Origin: Panagrolaimus kolymaensis
Taxonomy: Eukaryota > Nematoda > Chromadorea > Rhabditida > Panagrolaimidae
DNA length: 64,000 bases
Assembly: GCA_028622995.1 (NCBI GenBank)
Contig: JAJQJQ010000044.1
Coordinates: forward strand, 1,364,001 to 1,428,000
Reading direction: 5' to 3'
The translations under genes were made by a program, and so were the position numbers. The number at the start of each line of letters is the position of its first letter. Within the stretch, counting starts at the first letter, position 1. Below are positions 11,366-23,926 of this stretch, one piece after another. A model generated the notes under the pieces. That model was not told the origin of the DNA, did no database searches, and worked only from the letters and a program-made list of their open reading frames with translations.

Positions 11366-11417
11366 CTTTCCACGTTTTTTGTTTCATTGTTTCTCGACTG
11401 ACTGACTTATTTTTTAG

Positions 11418-12248
11418 ATGGTGATGTTGCTTGGTCTATTTGTTGGTGGTGGAAGTAAATCGATGACGAAATCTATGTCTCTTCTTGAAACAACGACGAC
11501 AGCTACAACAACTACAACTTCAACGACTACAACAACGAATGATGATGATAATGAAGATGGTGCTGCACTTCTCAATTCAACAACAACCGAACCTCCAAAT
11601 ACTTCTCTTATTCCTGATTTATCAAATTATTCAACACTACCACCACCAACTACAACATCAATGTCTGATTTGATTATTTCAACTACAACTCAATTTGAAT
11701 GGCTTGGTGTTAGTGGAGCTGCATGGTTAACAATGTTATGTGTTCTAGGTCTCATCATTTTTGGTGTTCTTTTATGCATTTTGATTATATGGTGTTGTTG
11801 TAAAATGGCTGAAGCTAAAGAAGAAAATAAGAAAGCTGCAAAGAATCGTGAACAAAAGAAACATATTGATACAATTCAACAAGCTGCCATTGCCGCCGCT
11901 TCTGTTGCTGCTCATGCTGCTGCTGCATCTCAACAACAACGACCTGGTGCTGAACATGATCCAGAAGTAATGAAAAGTGAAACGGTAATAGAACGTAATA
12001 CTAAAATTTTACCTGATGGTCGTCAAGTTCAATCATTCAAAATTACTAAGACATCAAATAAAAAATACAAGAAAAAACATTGTCATCATCATCAACCTCA
12101 TAATCTTCGTGAAACTCAATTTATTTCTCCTCTTATATCTCGTCCTAAACAAAGCATAGTTCAAATTGATCCTATTCCTGTTATCATTCCAATCCATACT
12201 CCTATATATCAATCAGCACCTTATTCACCTCAACAATCTGAAGTTTAA
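11418..12248 (+). CDS. Threonine-rich single-pass membrane protein (copy 2)
   Basis: A 276-residue frame in one exon, paralogous to the gene at 7244. It has a short hydrophobic start (MVMLLGLFVGGG), a long Thr-rich, presumably O-glycosylated region, an acidic run (NDDDNEDG), QFEWLGVSGAAWLT, and a transmembrane segment ending in IIWCCCKM. A Lys/Glu-rich and then Ala/Gln-rich region follows, then the conserved block ETVIERNTKILPDGRQVQS with KITKTS, a Lys/His patch, and the end SPQQSEV. Unlike copy 1 the frame stops before the last splice site. The intron equivalent to copy 1's (GG|GTAAGT at about 12266 to TTTCAG|CCTACTCTCAAC at about 12330) now lies in the 3' untranslated region, and the Gln/Ser tail is lost. 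An ATG at 11424 aligns with copy 1's start and is an alternative start. Confidence 0.8.
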   Translation: MVMLLGLFVGGGSKSMTKSMSLLETTTTATTTTTSTTTTTNDDDNEDGAALLNSTTTEPPNTSLIPDLSNYSTLPPPTTTSMSDLIISTTTQFEWLGVSGAAWLTMLCVLGLIIFGVLLCILIIWCCCKMAEAKEENKKAAKNREQKKHIDTIQQAAIAAASVAAHAAAASQQQRPGAEHDPEVMKSETVIERNTKILPDGRQVQSFKITKTSNKKYKKKHCHHHQPHNLRETQFISPLISRPKQSIVQIDPIPVIIPIHTPIYQSAPYSPQQSEV

Positions 12249-12265
12249 CTTCCAACAACCTTAGG

Positions 12266-12330
12266 GTAAGTTCATTTTTGGGATTCTGTGGATATTTAAC
12301 TAATCACTTTTTTTGTTTACTTTTTCAGCC
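12266..12330 (+). other. Intron in the 3' untranslated region of copy 2
   Basis: The donor GGTAAGTTC and the acceptor TTTTTCAG followed by CCTACTCTCAACG match the coding intron of copy 1 (acceptor followed by CCTTCTCTCAACA). In copy 2 the stop codon lies about 18 bases upstream of the donor. Confidence 0.6.
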
Positions 12331-12469
12331 TACTCTCAACGTTCATCATCTCAAACACTAATTTCTCTTTCAACTGATTCTCTCTCTTTCTCTCGATCTA
12401 TTGCTCGCTAATTCAACTGATATGTAATTTACTTTGCTATTGTAAATATTGTAATAATAATGTAAAGAA

Positions 12470-12485
12470 AATAAATACTAATCTC
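12470..12485 (+). terminator. Poly(A) signal region of copy 2
   Basis: AATAAATACTAATCTC, identical to the sequence after copy 1, preceded in both by a shared CTATTGTAA stretch. Confidence 0.6.
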
Positions 12486-12489
12486 TCTT

Positions 12490-15400
12490 ACTTTTTTGTG
12501 CCGTTTTCTTGTATAACAAACTTTTGGATTTATATCTTCATACATAGATTGCAGTTACTTTTGACAGAATCGTTTACAAAAGTTTTGAAGATTGTGTTAT
12601 TGAGTTGTATCAGTTGCATACTAGTTTGTTTAACCTTTCATCGTTTATTATCAACGAACTCGTACCTTCAGCAACGTTTATGAGGATGATTATTGATTGT
12701 TTGAATTTCAGTGGATGACGAAGAAGAAGTGTTAGTTAGTGGAGAGGAAATTATAAAAAGTGGATATTTTGCTGAAGGAGGTTTCATATTTCTTACTCAA
12801 ATGAAGCTTGATTGTCACCTCCAATAGGTGAAGCTCATGATGGTTGTTCTTGTTGACCACCGAAGCCTGCCTCCATGTCAAACAAAGAAAAACCGAATAA
12901 TTAGTTAGTTGCTTTAGCTTTTTTATGTAACAATTATTGTTGTGTTTTGTTGATGAATTTGCTTTGCCTTCTTTTTCAAAGCATTTAGCGCTAACAATTT
13001 GTTGTGAGCAGCAACATGACTTTCCTTCTTTCGTATTTTTCATCAAAAACTTTTTACATATTTAGATGATTCACGCTTAACTTAACTTTTTCGCCATCAT
13101 TCATTCCTATTAGATATTTTAGATATTCAAAACACAACACTTTTCCATTTTTTCATTTCCTTCTTATTTGACAAGATGACGAAATTTATTTTTTTATTTT
13201 TATTATTTTTGCATCCTTTGTTAGTTGGTTTTTTATCTGGCTATTTTTTTATGTTGCACAACTTTTTTCATTTTTAATTTTATTTTAAACTTTTTAAATG
13301 CCGTCACTTGAGTCTCAAGCAAGCTAAATTCCACACAATGAATTTTTTTACAACACTTTTTTCTTTAATTTTATAAAAACTTGACTATCATCATTATTTA
13401 TTTTGCTTGACGCCATTTATATTCCGTTTTCATTCATTTTCACGTCGCCGTCGTCTTTGCTATTTTTTTTCCTTCCTTTTTTTAATTTCCAAAAAACTTT
13501 GAAACTTTAAAGTTTTTTGAAAGAAAAAAAAATGCGAAATTGTATGTTTTTTTGCTTTATTTTTAATTATTTAAAACTTTTTTCTTTTTTTCTTTTGCAT
13601 TTCCGCTTTGAAATAATATTAAATATTTAAAAGGTTTCTTGAAAGAAAAAAAAACTTGCGGTGAATTAGAAAAATATTTTAGCTAATTGCTTCTATTTAA
13701 TCGCCACTTAAAAATTACTTGAATCACTTTTGTTTTTCGTTAGAATAATTAATTCCAAAGTTTTTAAGATTACTGATGAATGATTAGCCTTTAAAATTTA
13801 AACATTTTGAAAAAAATAAAAAAAGATAATTTGTTGTAATTAAAGAACGACAATCAAAAAAGGTGTTCATGAAAATGACATCTAAAATACGAACGGAGGA
13901 TTATGAATTTAAAAACTTTGTGTGCGAATTTTTCTTCTTCTCTTTTTTTTAATGACACAAAATTTTGCGAGCAATTATTTTAAATGAAAGAAGACAAGTA
14001 GTTGCTAATTGTTTAAAGTGAGTAAAGCCAGATTCAAAATGGTCTTCTTTAATATTCAAAAACTATTTTGAATATTTCAAAGAGAAACAGAAATTATGGT
14101 AGTGCTCTTTTTCAAGTACATAAGTCTAACAACTTTTTGATGGTTGTTGTTGTATCTAGTTTTTTTTAGATTTAGCATGCTTTTTTAGAGATGAAAAAAG
14201 AATTTAAATGAAAATTTAGTCTTATTGGAAATATTTTTGTATTTATTTCACAATGAATCCCAATAATGGATTATTATTGCTGTTGCTGTAAGAAGGTGTA
14301 AAATTTATTTATAGTAATGAAGCCACTTTTTAATTTAAAAAAATTCATTGAAATTTTTGTTTTTATTAAACTTTTGAAATTAAAATTTTTTCAAAAATTT
14401 TTTTTATTTTTCACAAACCACGAAAAAAAAGAAAATGAAAAGCATCTTCAAAATACTTTTTTTTTATCTTTTGTTTACTTTTTTCATTTTTAATAAAAAA
14501 AAATCTTTCATCTTTTTATTTTATTGGTAGCTCAAAATAAAGGCAGACAGAGATCATCAGCTTCATGATGACATTATTTCTAAAAATGGCGCCAGCAAAC
14601 AATTAATATTGCTGCCATAGAGATACATCGACGAAGAAGACACATCCAAATCTGGGCCTTTCATTGTCGTTGTTCATGAAGCTGATTATTACTTGCTTTC
14701 ATCAAAATCGTTTTTATTTTTGAAAAAAAAAATATTAAAAAAACTCATTCAACGCTTCTTTTTTGAGGTTTTGAGCTTCCCATGTCTTTGATGAAGGAAT
14801 GAAAAAATAATGGGTGGCGGTTGGTTGCATTTCCTAGATTAAATTAATTAAACATTATCATATAAAAAAACACTTTAATTTAGGATTCAGGATGGGAAAC
14901 ATAAAAAAAAGAAAAAGATATAAGGAAATAAAAAATGGAAAAGGAATTAAAGCTAACAAATGTTTTTTTTCTGTAAAACTTTTTTTGAGTTTTGGTTATT
15001 TTTTGTTTAGTTTAAAAGTTCCTGGGAACTTGGTTTATTTTTTGTGGGTGAATGAATAAATTAAAGCATTACTTAAACCTTTAATTAATTAATGACGTGA
15101 TTTCTCTTTTCTTCTTATTAGTTTTTTTAGTTTTTTGTTTTATGAATTATGAGACAGACGACGAAGATGAGAAAAAAGTATGTTTTGTTTTTATGGGGTT
15201 TTAATTAATTATGTGTATTAATTTAATTTTTTTTTTGTACTTTCCCCTTTTTTTTGTGATTTTGTTGCCTATTTTTTTCTCGATTGAAAATTTAAAATAA
15301 AAAAAGTGAATTCTTTGGCGATTCATTTTTAACTTCGAAAATAGCTTTTTGAGTCTCTTTTATTTTTTCTAAATTTGGCTTTAAACTATACTGTTTTTTG

Positions 15401-18400
15401 TTTTGCTGCTATCAATTTATAATTTCTATTCAAAAAAAATGTATTTTCAATACACCTGCTGCTTGCCTTTTACTTTTTTGCCACCTTCATCTTAACTTTT
15501 TTTTAAATATTTGTTTTCCCACTTTTTTCACATCGCATCATATTTTTAATCTTTTTTAATCAATCTCCAAATTCTAAAAAAAGGCATTCATTTTCGCATA
15601 TTTTATTCAACCAATAAAAACATTTAAAAAAAAGCTCTAAAAAAACTTTTTAATCAAAAAAAAATAAAATAAAAAATATTTATTTTGTTTATTTAAAGCC
15701 CACCAACAACTACAACAAAAAAACATTGAAATTGAAATGCGTGGAATTGCGTATTCTCTCTCACCCATATTTTATAATGCCATTGTTAAATTTTTTATTA
15801 GCGCCCATCAAAAAAAAATATTGTGTGAAAAAGTCAAAATAAATATTTTTAAAAGGTTAAAAAATTTTTTATTTTTATTTTTTTGAATTGCTTTTGCTTA
15901 TTTTATTTTTTTGATTAGCTTTGTTGTTGCTTCAAAAAAAATTTTATATATAAATAGAGTCAACGAAAAAAAAGTTAAAAACGATGGTGTTTGTTTTTTT
16001 GCTAGGGCAGAAATGACGAAGTTGAAGTCATCACAATTTTTCAATTATTTTGTTTGGATTATTTAATAGTTTTTTAGTTTTTAAATTTATCTTTGAACTC
16101 TTTCTTTTTTTTTGTTGGTTCGTAAAAGTTAATTAACTCATTTTTAAATGAATAAATAATATGTGGGTGTTATTTGCTGCGAGGGTGATGAGTTTGAGTT
16201 TATGAAGAAAAAAAAGTTTCAAGTTTCTTTTTTTGCTAAAAAAGGGTTTAATTTTTAATTTTTTGATTAAAATCTTTTGCAATGCGAGTATAAAAAAAGG
16301 TTGTTGTATTTTGGTTTCAATATTTTAATCATTTTCTTGGTGTTTTTTTTTCAAAATAGCAAATGGCAAAAAAAAATTTATTAACAAAATTCGATTAATA
16401 ATATTGTTAGTTTTGGTCCAAAAAAATAGGTGATTTAATTAATTTTTAATCTTTGATATTATTTCATTTTGCATATATTTTTTATTTATTTTTTGCTTTA
16501 ACTAACTTAATTACTACCACCAACCACCAAAAGCAAAATAAAATTTTTTAATTCCGTTAAAGTGTCTTTTTTGTTTTTAAGCAAAAATAAAAGAGAAAAC
16601 CTTTATCTCAAAAATTTCTTTTTTGCTGCAAAAAATAAATAAAAATAAAATTCGTCAATAAATTTGATTTTTTTTATACTGAAAAAAACCCTTTTATTTA
16701 ATGTCGTTGTCTCCTGAGAATATCCTTGTTTTTTTTATTCTGGGTTTTCTTGGAAATAAGATTCCTTAATTATTTTTGTCTTGTTGTTAATTAAACATTT
16801 ATTTATGTACTCTTTATTTTTTTTATAAATAATAAAAAATCATCATTTATATAAATTAAAATCCTTTAAGATATAATTATTATTATGTATATTGATAGTG
16901 AGGGAGGGAGGGAGATAGTTTAGGAATAAAATTTAAATAATTAATAAACTAATATTTTTTTATGTATTTTATTATTATAAGCCTTTTTTGTTGGTTGGTT
17001 CAACTTTAAATTTAACTTTGGCTTTTTTGACCTTTTAAAGGTGAAATATTATAATTTGACATTTTAAATGTTTTTTTTATAATCTAAAAATGAAAGTACA
17101 TAGATAAAAAAATAGTTTTTTTTGTGTTTGCATAATTAATAGATTTCTTGGAGGTAGAGAGAAAGGGAATTTTTTGTTGTTGCAAAATTAATGGAAAAAA
17201 ACTAACTTTGAAAATTTATAAATAAAAACAACTATCGAAACAATTTTCTTGTCGGGTAAAATATTTTGCAGATGGTTTGGTTTTGAAATGAAAGCTGCAA
17301 TTCATGCATCTTGGATTTACGCCTTTAAGGTTCGGTATCCAAAAAATCTTCTAATTGCCAGATTTTAGTGCTCTTCTGCGAATGTATTAATTTTTCCATT
17401 CTTTTATTACACTTTTCTGAATCCCTACAAAATCACAAAGGTTTTTTGTAACATTTTCTTCTTCGTCTAAACCTAAAAAAAAACTTCTTTTTCAGAAAAC
17501 TAAAAGCATAAAATTAAATTTTTTTCGTTTTCGTCATAAACATCTATCAACATTTCCATTTATTTATGGAAACTTCTTCATTTTCTTCATATTATTTATA
17601 TTTCCCTTTAAGGCATTTTCTTATTTTTCATTTTTTTGTGTACAAATATTTAATTTTTTACTTATGCTTCGGTGGTTGTGAACATACACATACATACGTA
17701 ACAAAAACCACAAATATGATTATTATTATTTCTTTTCATTTTTCTTATTTAATTTAATTTATCGTAACCCACTGTTTCTTAGAATTTCGAAGAAAAAAAA
17801 GTTTCATCACAAGTTTTTTTGTAAATTTGTTAGTCAAAAACCTAAGAAGAAAATTCAGAGTCAGGCGGCGGTTACGATGATTTCAAAAAAGGAAAGATTT
17901 TTGCGTGAGTGGCTGGTTGACTTTTTTGCTTTTCCATCGTCATCGATGTTGTCGTTGTTGCTGTTTGTTCCTATCACTTTCGATTAAATTTAATTCATTC
18001 ATTCCTTCCTTTTTCATGACCCTTAAAAAAAATTTTTTTGCATCTCCAAAAACTAACAAAGTTTTTTATTGCTTAGAAGAAAAAAAATTAACTATGTATT
18101 TCCTCAAAATCATTAACAATTATTTCTATGTATTTGGTTATTTATTCTCTTTTTTCGATACTTAAGAAACTTTTAATTTATGTTAATTTGATTTTTCCGT
18201 TATCGTTTTATTGTGTCGTTTGCTTCTTAAGTCGCTTAAGCAATTTTAATAGCAGGCACGATGTCATTGAGACAGCTTTGATTTTTTTGTGTGGCTTTTT
18301 TTTGTTGTTGGAACTTCCCCTCCTCCATTTTTTTATTTGACTCCGCCTATTTTTTTCTCTTCGTTAAAGCTTTAACTTTTTTTTATGTTTAAAAAAACTC

Positions 18401-19611
18401 TAACCAAAGTTAAAAAACTCTTTCTTTTTTTTTGAGATGGCAAAGATTTCATTTCATTTCAAGTAAGCCACCCCCCATTTTTTCCTCCATTTTCTTTGGA
18501 TTGCGTGTACATATATGGTTTAAATGAATGCCTTTAAGGCATATATAAATATATATATATAAATGCCAAAAACAATATTATTCATCTTTTTTCTTCTTCT
18601 TCACGAACATCTTCATCATTGTTAAATAATATATAAATGAAGAAGAACATCGTCTTCTTCTAATGTTTTTTTTTTGATACAAAGTTCTTTTTTTTTGCCA
18701 CCGAGTTAAAAGATTGGATAAAAATGAAGAAGATTGATGGAGGAAGGATGTGGTTTGTTTTATTTTTTTGATTTTTATGTGCTTTGCTTCTTTTTATTAT
18801 AAAAAAGAGGAAAATGGGTTTTAAAAAAAGGAGATAATTTTTTTTGAAGACGTCTTTGGGGTTTTAGTTTTAAAAAATTTCTATGTACAGTATTTAGTGT
18901 TTTTCTCTATAAATTTGAACCTAAAGTTTAATTTTGAGGTATGTAATTGCTGTTCTAAAGCTTTTTAGTTTCCACCTTTCGCGTTCGCCGTTTTATTTTT
19001 TGCCTTTTTTCCAATATATTGAATAATTAATTTATAAACTAAAAATGACAACAACAAAAAAGAAACAATAGATTTTGCAGCCTACTACTTTACTTTTTTT
19101 TACTATACAATGGGTTTATTATTTTAGTAGGGAATTTTTTAGGATTTCCATTCTCCCACGATTTTTTTTATCCAATTTGCACATCAAAAAATTAGATTTA
19201 AGTTTTTTTAATTTAGACTAAACAATGGTTTTGGTTGGCTTCTTTTAAAGGTTCCATCCCTCTTTTTTTAGAGTCCATTATTTCATTTAAAAAAAATCTC
19301 CATTAAAGAGACAGAGTTTCTCTTGGGTACCTAAAAAACAAAAAAAAAGTAAAAGAGGAAATTTAAAAATGATTTTTTTTGCGTGGAATGAAGCGTGCGT
19401 TTATTTTTTTTTGTCTGCCGCCGTCGTGACTAACTTAATTTAATTTAATTTATTTTTATTTAATTTCCATGTCTGAAGATTATCTTTCTTTAGTCTTTGA
19501 TGTTGAATGTAAAATATTTAAGGTTTTTTGTTGTTTCTAGGAACTCGAACTGGTACATCACACATTCACAAATTCAAATTTAAATACACACGCTTTTTAA
19601 AATAAATAAAT
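12490..19611. other. Seven-kilobase gene-poor, A+T-rich interval
   Basis: No open frame here shows protein-like composition, splice-linked partners or known motifs. All longer frames are Phe/Leu/Ile/Lys-rich translations of T- or A-runs. Local features are a 13-bp perfect inverted repeat (ATCAGCTTCATGA at 14556-14568, TCATGAAGCTGAT at 14674-14686), a GGGAGGGAGGGAG run near 16905, and an ATATATA-rich stretch near 18540-18570. The interval lies upstream of the neuropeptide gene at 19612 and may hold its regulatory sequence, but that cannot be shown from the window alone. Confidence 0.5.
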
Positions 19612-21959
19612 ATGAATTCTACAGTTTATTCCATTCTTCTTTGCTCTTTAGCTGTATTGGTTTTAAGTCAAGAAGTAAGTTTAAAATATGATTTATAATA
19701 ATTTGTTTGTAAAAAATTATAAATTAAAAATAAGTTTTTTTTTTCCACCACAAAAATTACGGATAAAAAATTATTATTTTTGGGAATCTTTGTAATTTGA
19801 TTTGAAAAATCTTCAAAATTTAATTATTAAAAAAATTTAAATATTGAAAAGCTAATAATAAATATTTTATAAATCGGGGCAAAACCTCAAAAAGATTGCT
19901 ATTTTTCATGATAGCAACGTGCTTTTTAGAAAGATTTTTTTCTTCTTTCTTTTTTTTATTGCTATCAATGTTGTGTTTCTAAAAATAACCAAATTCATAA
20001 ACCCTCGCTCGTTCCATCAAAAAAGCCATCTTCTTTTTCCAATCTTTTTCTTTCTTAGATAATGAGTCTCCAGAGTCTTATTCCAAAGCCATTATCATTA
20101 TTCATGAAAAAAACATAAAACAAAAAAAAGTTTACAAAGAAAAATGAATCTTTAATCGAACAACACTTTGTTGCTTTTTTTTCGAAAACACAAGAGACTA
20201 TTATTTTTTCCTTCCAACAAAGTCGGAGAAGAAGATGAGAAGCAAAAACACTTATCTTTCTTTTTTTTAATTCCACCATCACAGTTTATGTAAATGGTTG
20301 CTAAAAGTTAAAAGTAAGCGATGACGCTATCAATAAATAAATGCAAAAAATTGCAGCGATGAAGAAGAAAAAAAAAACAAATTATCTCGAGAGAACAAAA
20401 ATTAATGTCAGAAAAAAAAAAGTAAATACATAATTTAATTTGTACATCTTTAATTAATTTAATACGTGTGCTTACTTGTTGCTGCTTACTTACTCTCATT
20501 TTTAAGTTAATCAAATTACTGTAGCTTTTGCTTTTTTGCTTCGAGAGATTTAATGCCTTTAGGCGCTCAAACAAATTTGCTTCTTAGAAAATTTAAAAAA
20601 GATATTCTTAGAATTTTGTGGGAATAATAACTGGGAAATATAAAAATCGCGTAGGCTGAAAAAAAAAGAAGATGTTTTTGCTTTTTCTGAGTAAATTTTT
20701 TTTGACGTTAATGAATCATGATATATTGTTGACGAACGACGACGATGTCTGAGAGTTTTTTTTGTTACCTGAGGCAATCTTTCTATATTTTATTTTTTAT
20801 TATGATGACACAAAAATTTTTTTTGGATGAGTAAAAAAAGCAAACAAGCGAGCATTCGTAAGCAAATGAAAAAAAAAAAGAAGCACGCAGTATAAAAAAA
20901 AACAATGAAAAATTTTTTTGTTTGTTTAAAAAATAATAAAAATTAAATAAATCCGTTTATTGAGATTGAATTAATCCAAGCAGAAGATTAAAATTAAAAT
21001 ATTATTAATTTATTAATTTAAGTCATCGTCGTCGCCGTTTTTGTTATTAGGGTTTTATGACGAGCAAAAAAACAAAGCTGCTAGCTAGCAACATACGTAA
21101 AAGTTTTAAATTAAACAAATAATAAATAACACCTGCAAAAAAAATAAATTCTAATAATTTAAATTTTAATCAAAAATTACAAAGCTAAATAAAAGCTTTT
21201 AGACACAACTTTTTTTAAACACTAAAATCTCCAAACGTCACTTTCCAAACAAAAAAAATTAATTATTTAAAAGCCATTTTTGGTTGAATAATCACAGAGT
21301 GACTAATCAAGTTTTTTTGAAAAGAAAGAAAAAAAAGTTGTGTTTTCTATTCTGCTAACTTACCTTACTTACCTTCTTCGACTCACAGATTTATGAACAA
21401 CAAACACGGAAACAACAATGAATTTCCATAATTAAACAATTGGATAAATTTTTTTCCTTCCAAAAACAAAAAAGTAGTTACATGGATTCTTGACTCGAAA
21501 ATTACAAAATTCATTATTTATTCATAGCAGTTTTTAATATTTCCGTGGGAGGGAATTTTGGGAAATAAAAAAATGTCATTCTTTGATCGATTTTTGCTTT
21601 AAAAAAAAGTTTTATAAAAAAATGTTTGAATCCAAATATTTAATTTTATTTTATTTTTTCAGTTAACCGAAGATTCCTCCCAACAAATGGATAAACGAGC
21701 AAGAAATTTTGCATTTGCTAAACGTTTTGCGTTTAATAGTGGTTCTCGGAATTTTGCATTCGCTAAACGATCTGCTATCGATGTAAATGGTTAAGATGAT
21801 AGCGAAATTCCAAGTGATTCCAACGCAGTTGCAGCCGCTGATCCTATGACAGAAAAACGAGCATCATCAAGATTTGCATTTGCTAAACGTTTCGCATTTA
21901 ATAGTGGACCATCAAGAAATTTTGCTTTTGCTAAACGATCATATTCATCTTTTGCTTAA
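19612..21959 (+). CDS. FAFA-type neuropeptide precursor (nlp-18/nlp-20 family) with an in-frame stop
   Basis: Exon 1 (19612-19674) encodes a 21-residue signal-like start, MNSTVYSILLCSLAVLVLSQE. A 1,988-bp intron follows, and exon 2 (21663-21959) joins in phase. Exon 2 holds peptides bounded by Lys-Arg: ARNFAFA, FAFNSGSRNFAFA, then after a spacer ASSRFAFA, FAFNSGPSRNFAFA and SYSSFA. C-terminal FAFA before KR is characteristic of the C. elegans NLP-18/NLP-20 precursors, which are processed in neurons by proprotein convertase. The spacer contains TAA at 21792-21794 in the same frame (...DVNG stop DDSEIPSD...), and the frame stays open to the second peptide block. As written, only the first two peptides would be made. 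No good intron removes the stop. Assigning it to nlp-18 rather than nlp-20 is not possible here. Confidence 0.8.
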
Positions 21960-22990
21960 AAATATCAAAAACAGCAACCGATGATATCAAAAAAGTAAAA
22001 AAAAGTATACTGTAGCAGTATTTTTTATTTATTCCATCAAAAAAAAATTCATTCCATCAACATCCTTTATAAAAAAAATAAATAAATAACAAAGTGTCAA
22101 TAATTTCTTTCTGTCAATCTAAATCAGTCAAAAAAATCATCCAAAAATAAAAAAAATCAGCGCCAAACTTTTAAATATTAAATTTTTATAAATATTTTTT
22201 TTCCATTTTTAAAAAGTAAAAGAAAAAAAAGCGATAATTTTTTCTGTAACATTTTAATAATAAAAAAAATAAAAATTTTAAAAGCCACCCATATTTTTTG
22301 TTTGTATTTGTAAAATGTCTTCCTTCTTCTTCCTTTTTTTCTGTGTTTTAAAACCACCAAACAAAAATTTAAAATAAAACCGATCATCAAATGTTTTTTC
22401 TCTCTCAAAACTTTTTTTTTGTTGCGTTCTTATTTCTGTAGTCATCGTCGTCGTCGTCATTCTCGCCTCCTAATGCTTAATTAATTAATTAATATATTTT
22501 TTTTGGAAAAAAGCCGCTTTTTATTTTTCAAGTTTTTCCCTTCTCTTTTTTTGTTTTGTTTTGTTTATTTCTGTATTATCGATCAGCCAAAAAAAATCTT
22601 CATGAAACATGGCAATTTTTTTGTTTAATAAAATTTTTTTATTTGAAGTTTCTGAATAAAGCGAGTCCATTGTTTTTGATTTTTGGAATGTATTTTTTTG
22701 TGTGGCATAAAACAAAAAGTTATTTATTTGTGAAACACACAAACGCCATCGGAAATTTCATTACTTCATAGATTGATGAGACTTGGCCCGTTATTAAACA
22801 AGATTTGGTAAAGATATGTAGTTATAAACATTTTATTAGACGATATTATACATACAAAAAATAAAGTACATAAAACGAAATATTAAAGTTTATTATTACA
22901 ATATTACGAGAGTTGAGAGAGACCATTTGTTGTTGACCATGAAACCTAAAAATGAACCAAAAATTAGTTAAACAATATATTCAAAAAACA
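21960..22990. other. Intergenic, A+T-rich
   Basis: Contains AATAAA-type signals just after the neuropeptide gene (about 22078). An acceptor-like TTCATAG near 22770 is followed by a short exon-like reading (IDETWPVIKQDL before GGTAAAG), too short to support a gene. Confidence 0.4.
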
Positions 22991-23014
22991 ATAGAACTTA
23001 CATTGCATTAACGA

Positions 23015-23527
23015 TTATGAGCTTTCGCTTTGATTTTGTTCATCAACAACTACAACTGGTGCTCGTTGAGGTGGAAGTGGTGGTGGTGGAGGTGCCTTCA
23101 TTTTTGTTCCACAATAATAGATAGCATATCCAATACCAGCGTAGCAACAGCAACATAAAATAATACCAAGAATAAGACCAATCCATCCTCCAGCTGATAA
23201 TCCTTCATCATTTGAACGTTTAGCGCGTAAATGTTGAAGGTCATGATGTTCTTTTGGATGTTCAGGATCATGTACATTTGTTTTGAATGGAGCCATAACA
23301 TTACCAAGATTTTTGATAGGAATTTGAGATGCTTTCATTCCATCAAGAGCTTTGAGATAATCATCATCATTGATACCATGATTGCGACCAGATTCTTTTT
23401 CTTTGATTGTTGGATGATGAGTTTCACTTTGATGAGATCTATCAGCATGTTTGTTGACATGATTTGAAGTTGTTGTTGTTGCAACAGTAAAAAGAAGGCA
23501 GAGAAATAAGCTGATTTTCATCCACAT
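23015..23527 (-). CDS. Small secreted/type I membrane protein with a dibasic site before the membrane segment (1 of 3)
   Basis: Starting at the ATG at 23527 the protein begins MWMKISLFLCLLFTVATTTT, a clear signal peptide. A hydrophilic His-rich ectodomain follows, and then a basic pair in LRAKRSNDEG about 10 residues before the transmembrane segment (WIGLILGIILCCCCYAGIGY). The cytosolic tail is proline-rich (PPPPPLPP) and ends QNQSESS. A GTAAGT donor just past the stop (about 23000) and an acceptor near 22950 suggest an intron in the 3' untranslated region. It shares layout, though little sequence, with the next two genes. Function is unknown; cleavage at AKR would release almost the whole ectodomain. 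Confidence 0.75.
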   Translation of the reverse strand: MWMKISLFLCLLFTVATTTTSNHVNKHADRSHQSETHHPTIKEKESGRNHGINDDDYLKALDGMKASQIPIKNLGNVMAPFKTNVHDPEHPKEHHDLQHLRAKRSNDEGLSAGGWIGLILGIILCCCCYAGIGYAIYYCGTKMKAPPPPPLPPQRAPVVVVDEQNQSESS

Positions 23528-23926
23528 TTTTTTTTGTCGACGATGTTCCTTCAAAATGTAATAAGCAGCGAATGAATGAAATAATCAATGCAAAATTTTG
23601 CAAAAGAAAATTCAAACATGTTTATGCAAATTTTAGAATCTTTCAAGGATTTTTATTTCTCTTTTGAACTTTTTCTCATTGGCCTTACATTAACTAAAAA
23701 TGAATCATAAATGATTTGCAAAAAAATAATTGCAATAACAAAAACAAAGCTTTGAGCATACAAAACAAAAACCGCAAAAGTAAACTCAAAACATAAACGA
23801 CAAATTGCTGAAAGAGACTTTTGAATCCAAATAAATCAAGTTTAGTACACATGTTTTTACACAAAAAGTTTATTGGCAATAAAATAAATATTACATACAT
23901 AAATAATTACAAAGGTATTTATAATT

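Noticed and set aside
12498..13046. Short frames on both strands downstream of copy 2
   Set aside because: Weak composition, no homologous counterpart near copy 1, and no splice partners.
17566..18340. Hydrophobic frames of 60-90 codons in the gene-poor interval
   Set aside because: Phe/Leu/Tyr-rich translations of T-runs; they resemble membrane segments only because of base composition.
22764..22802. Exon-like IDETWPVIKQDL reading with acceptor and donor
   Set aside because: No partner exon on either side, and neighbouring genes run on the other strand.
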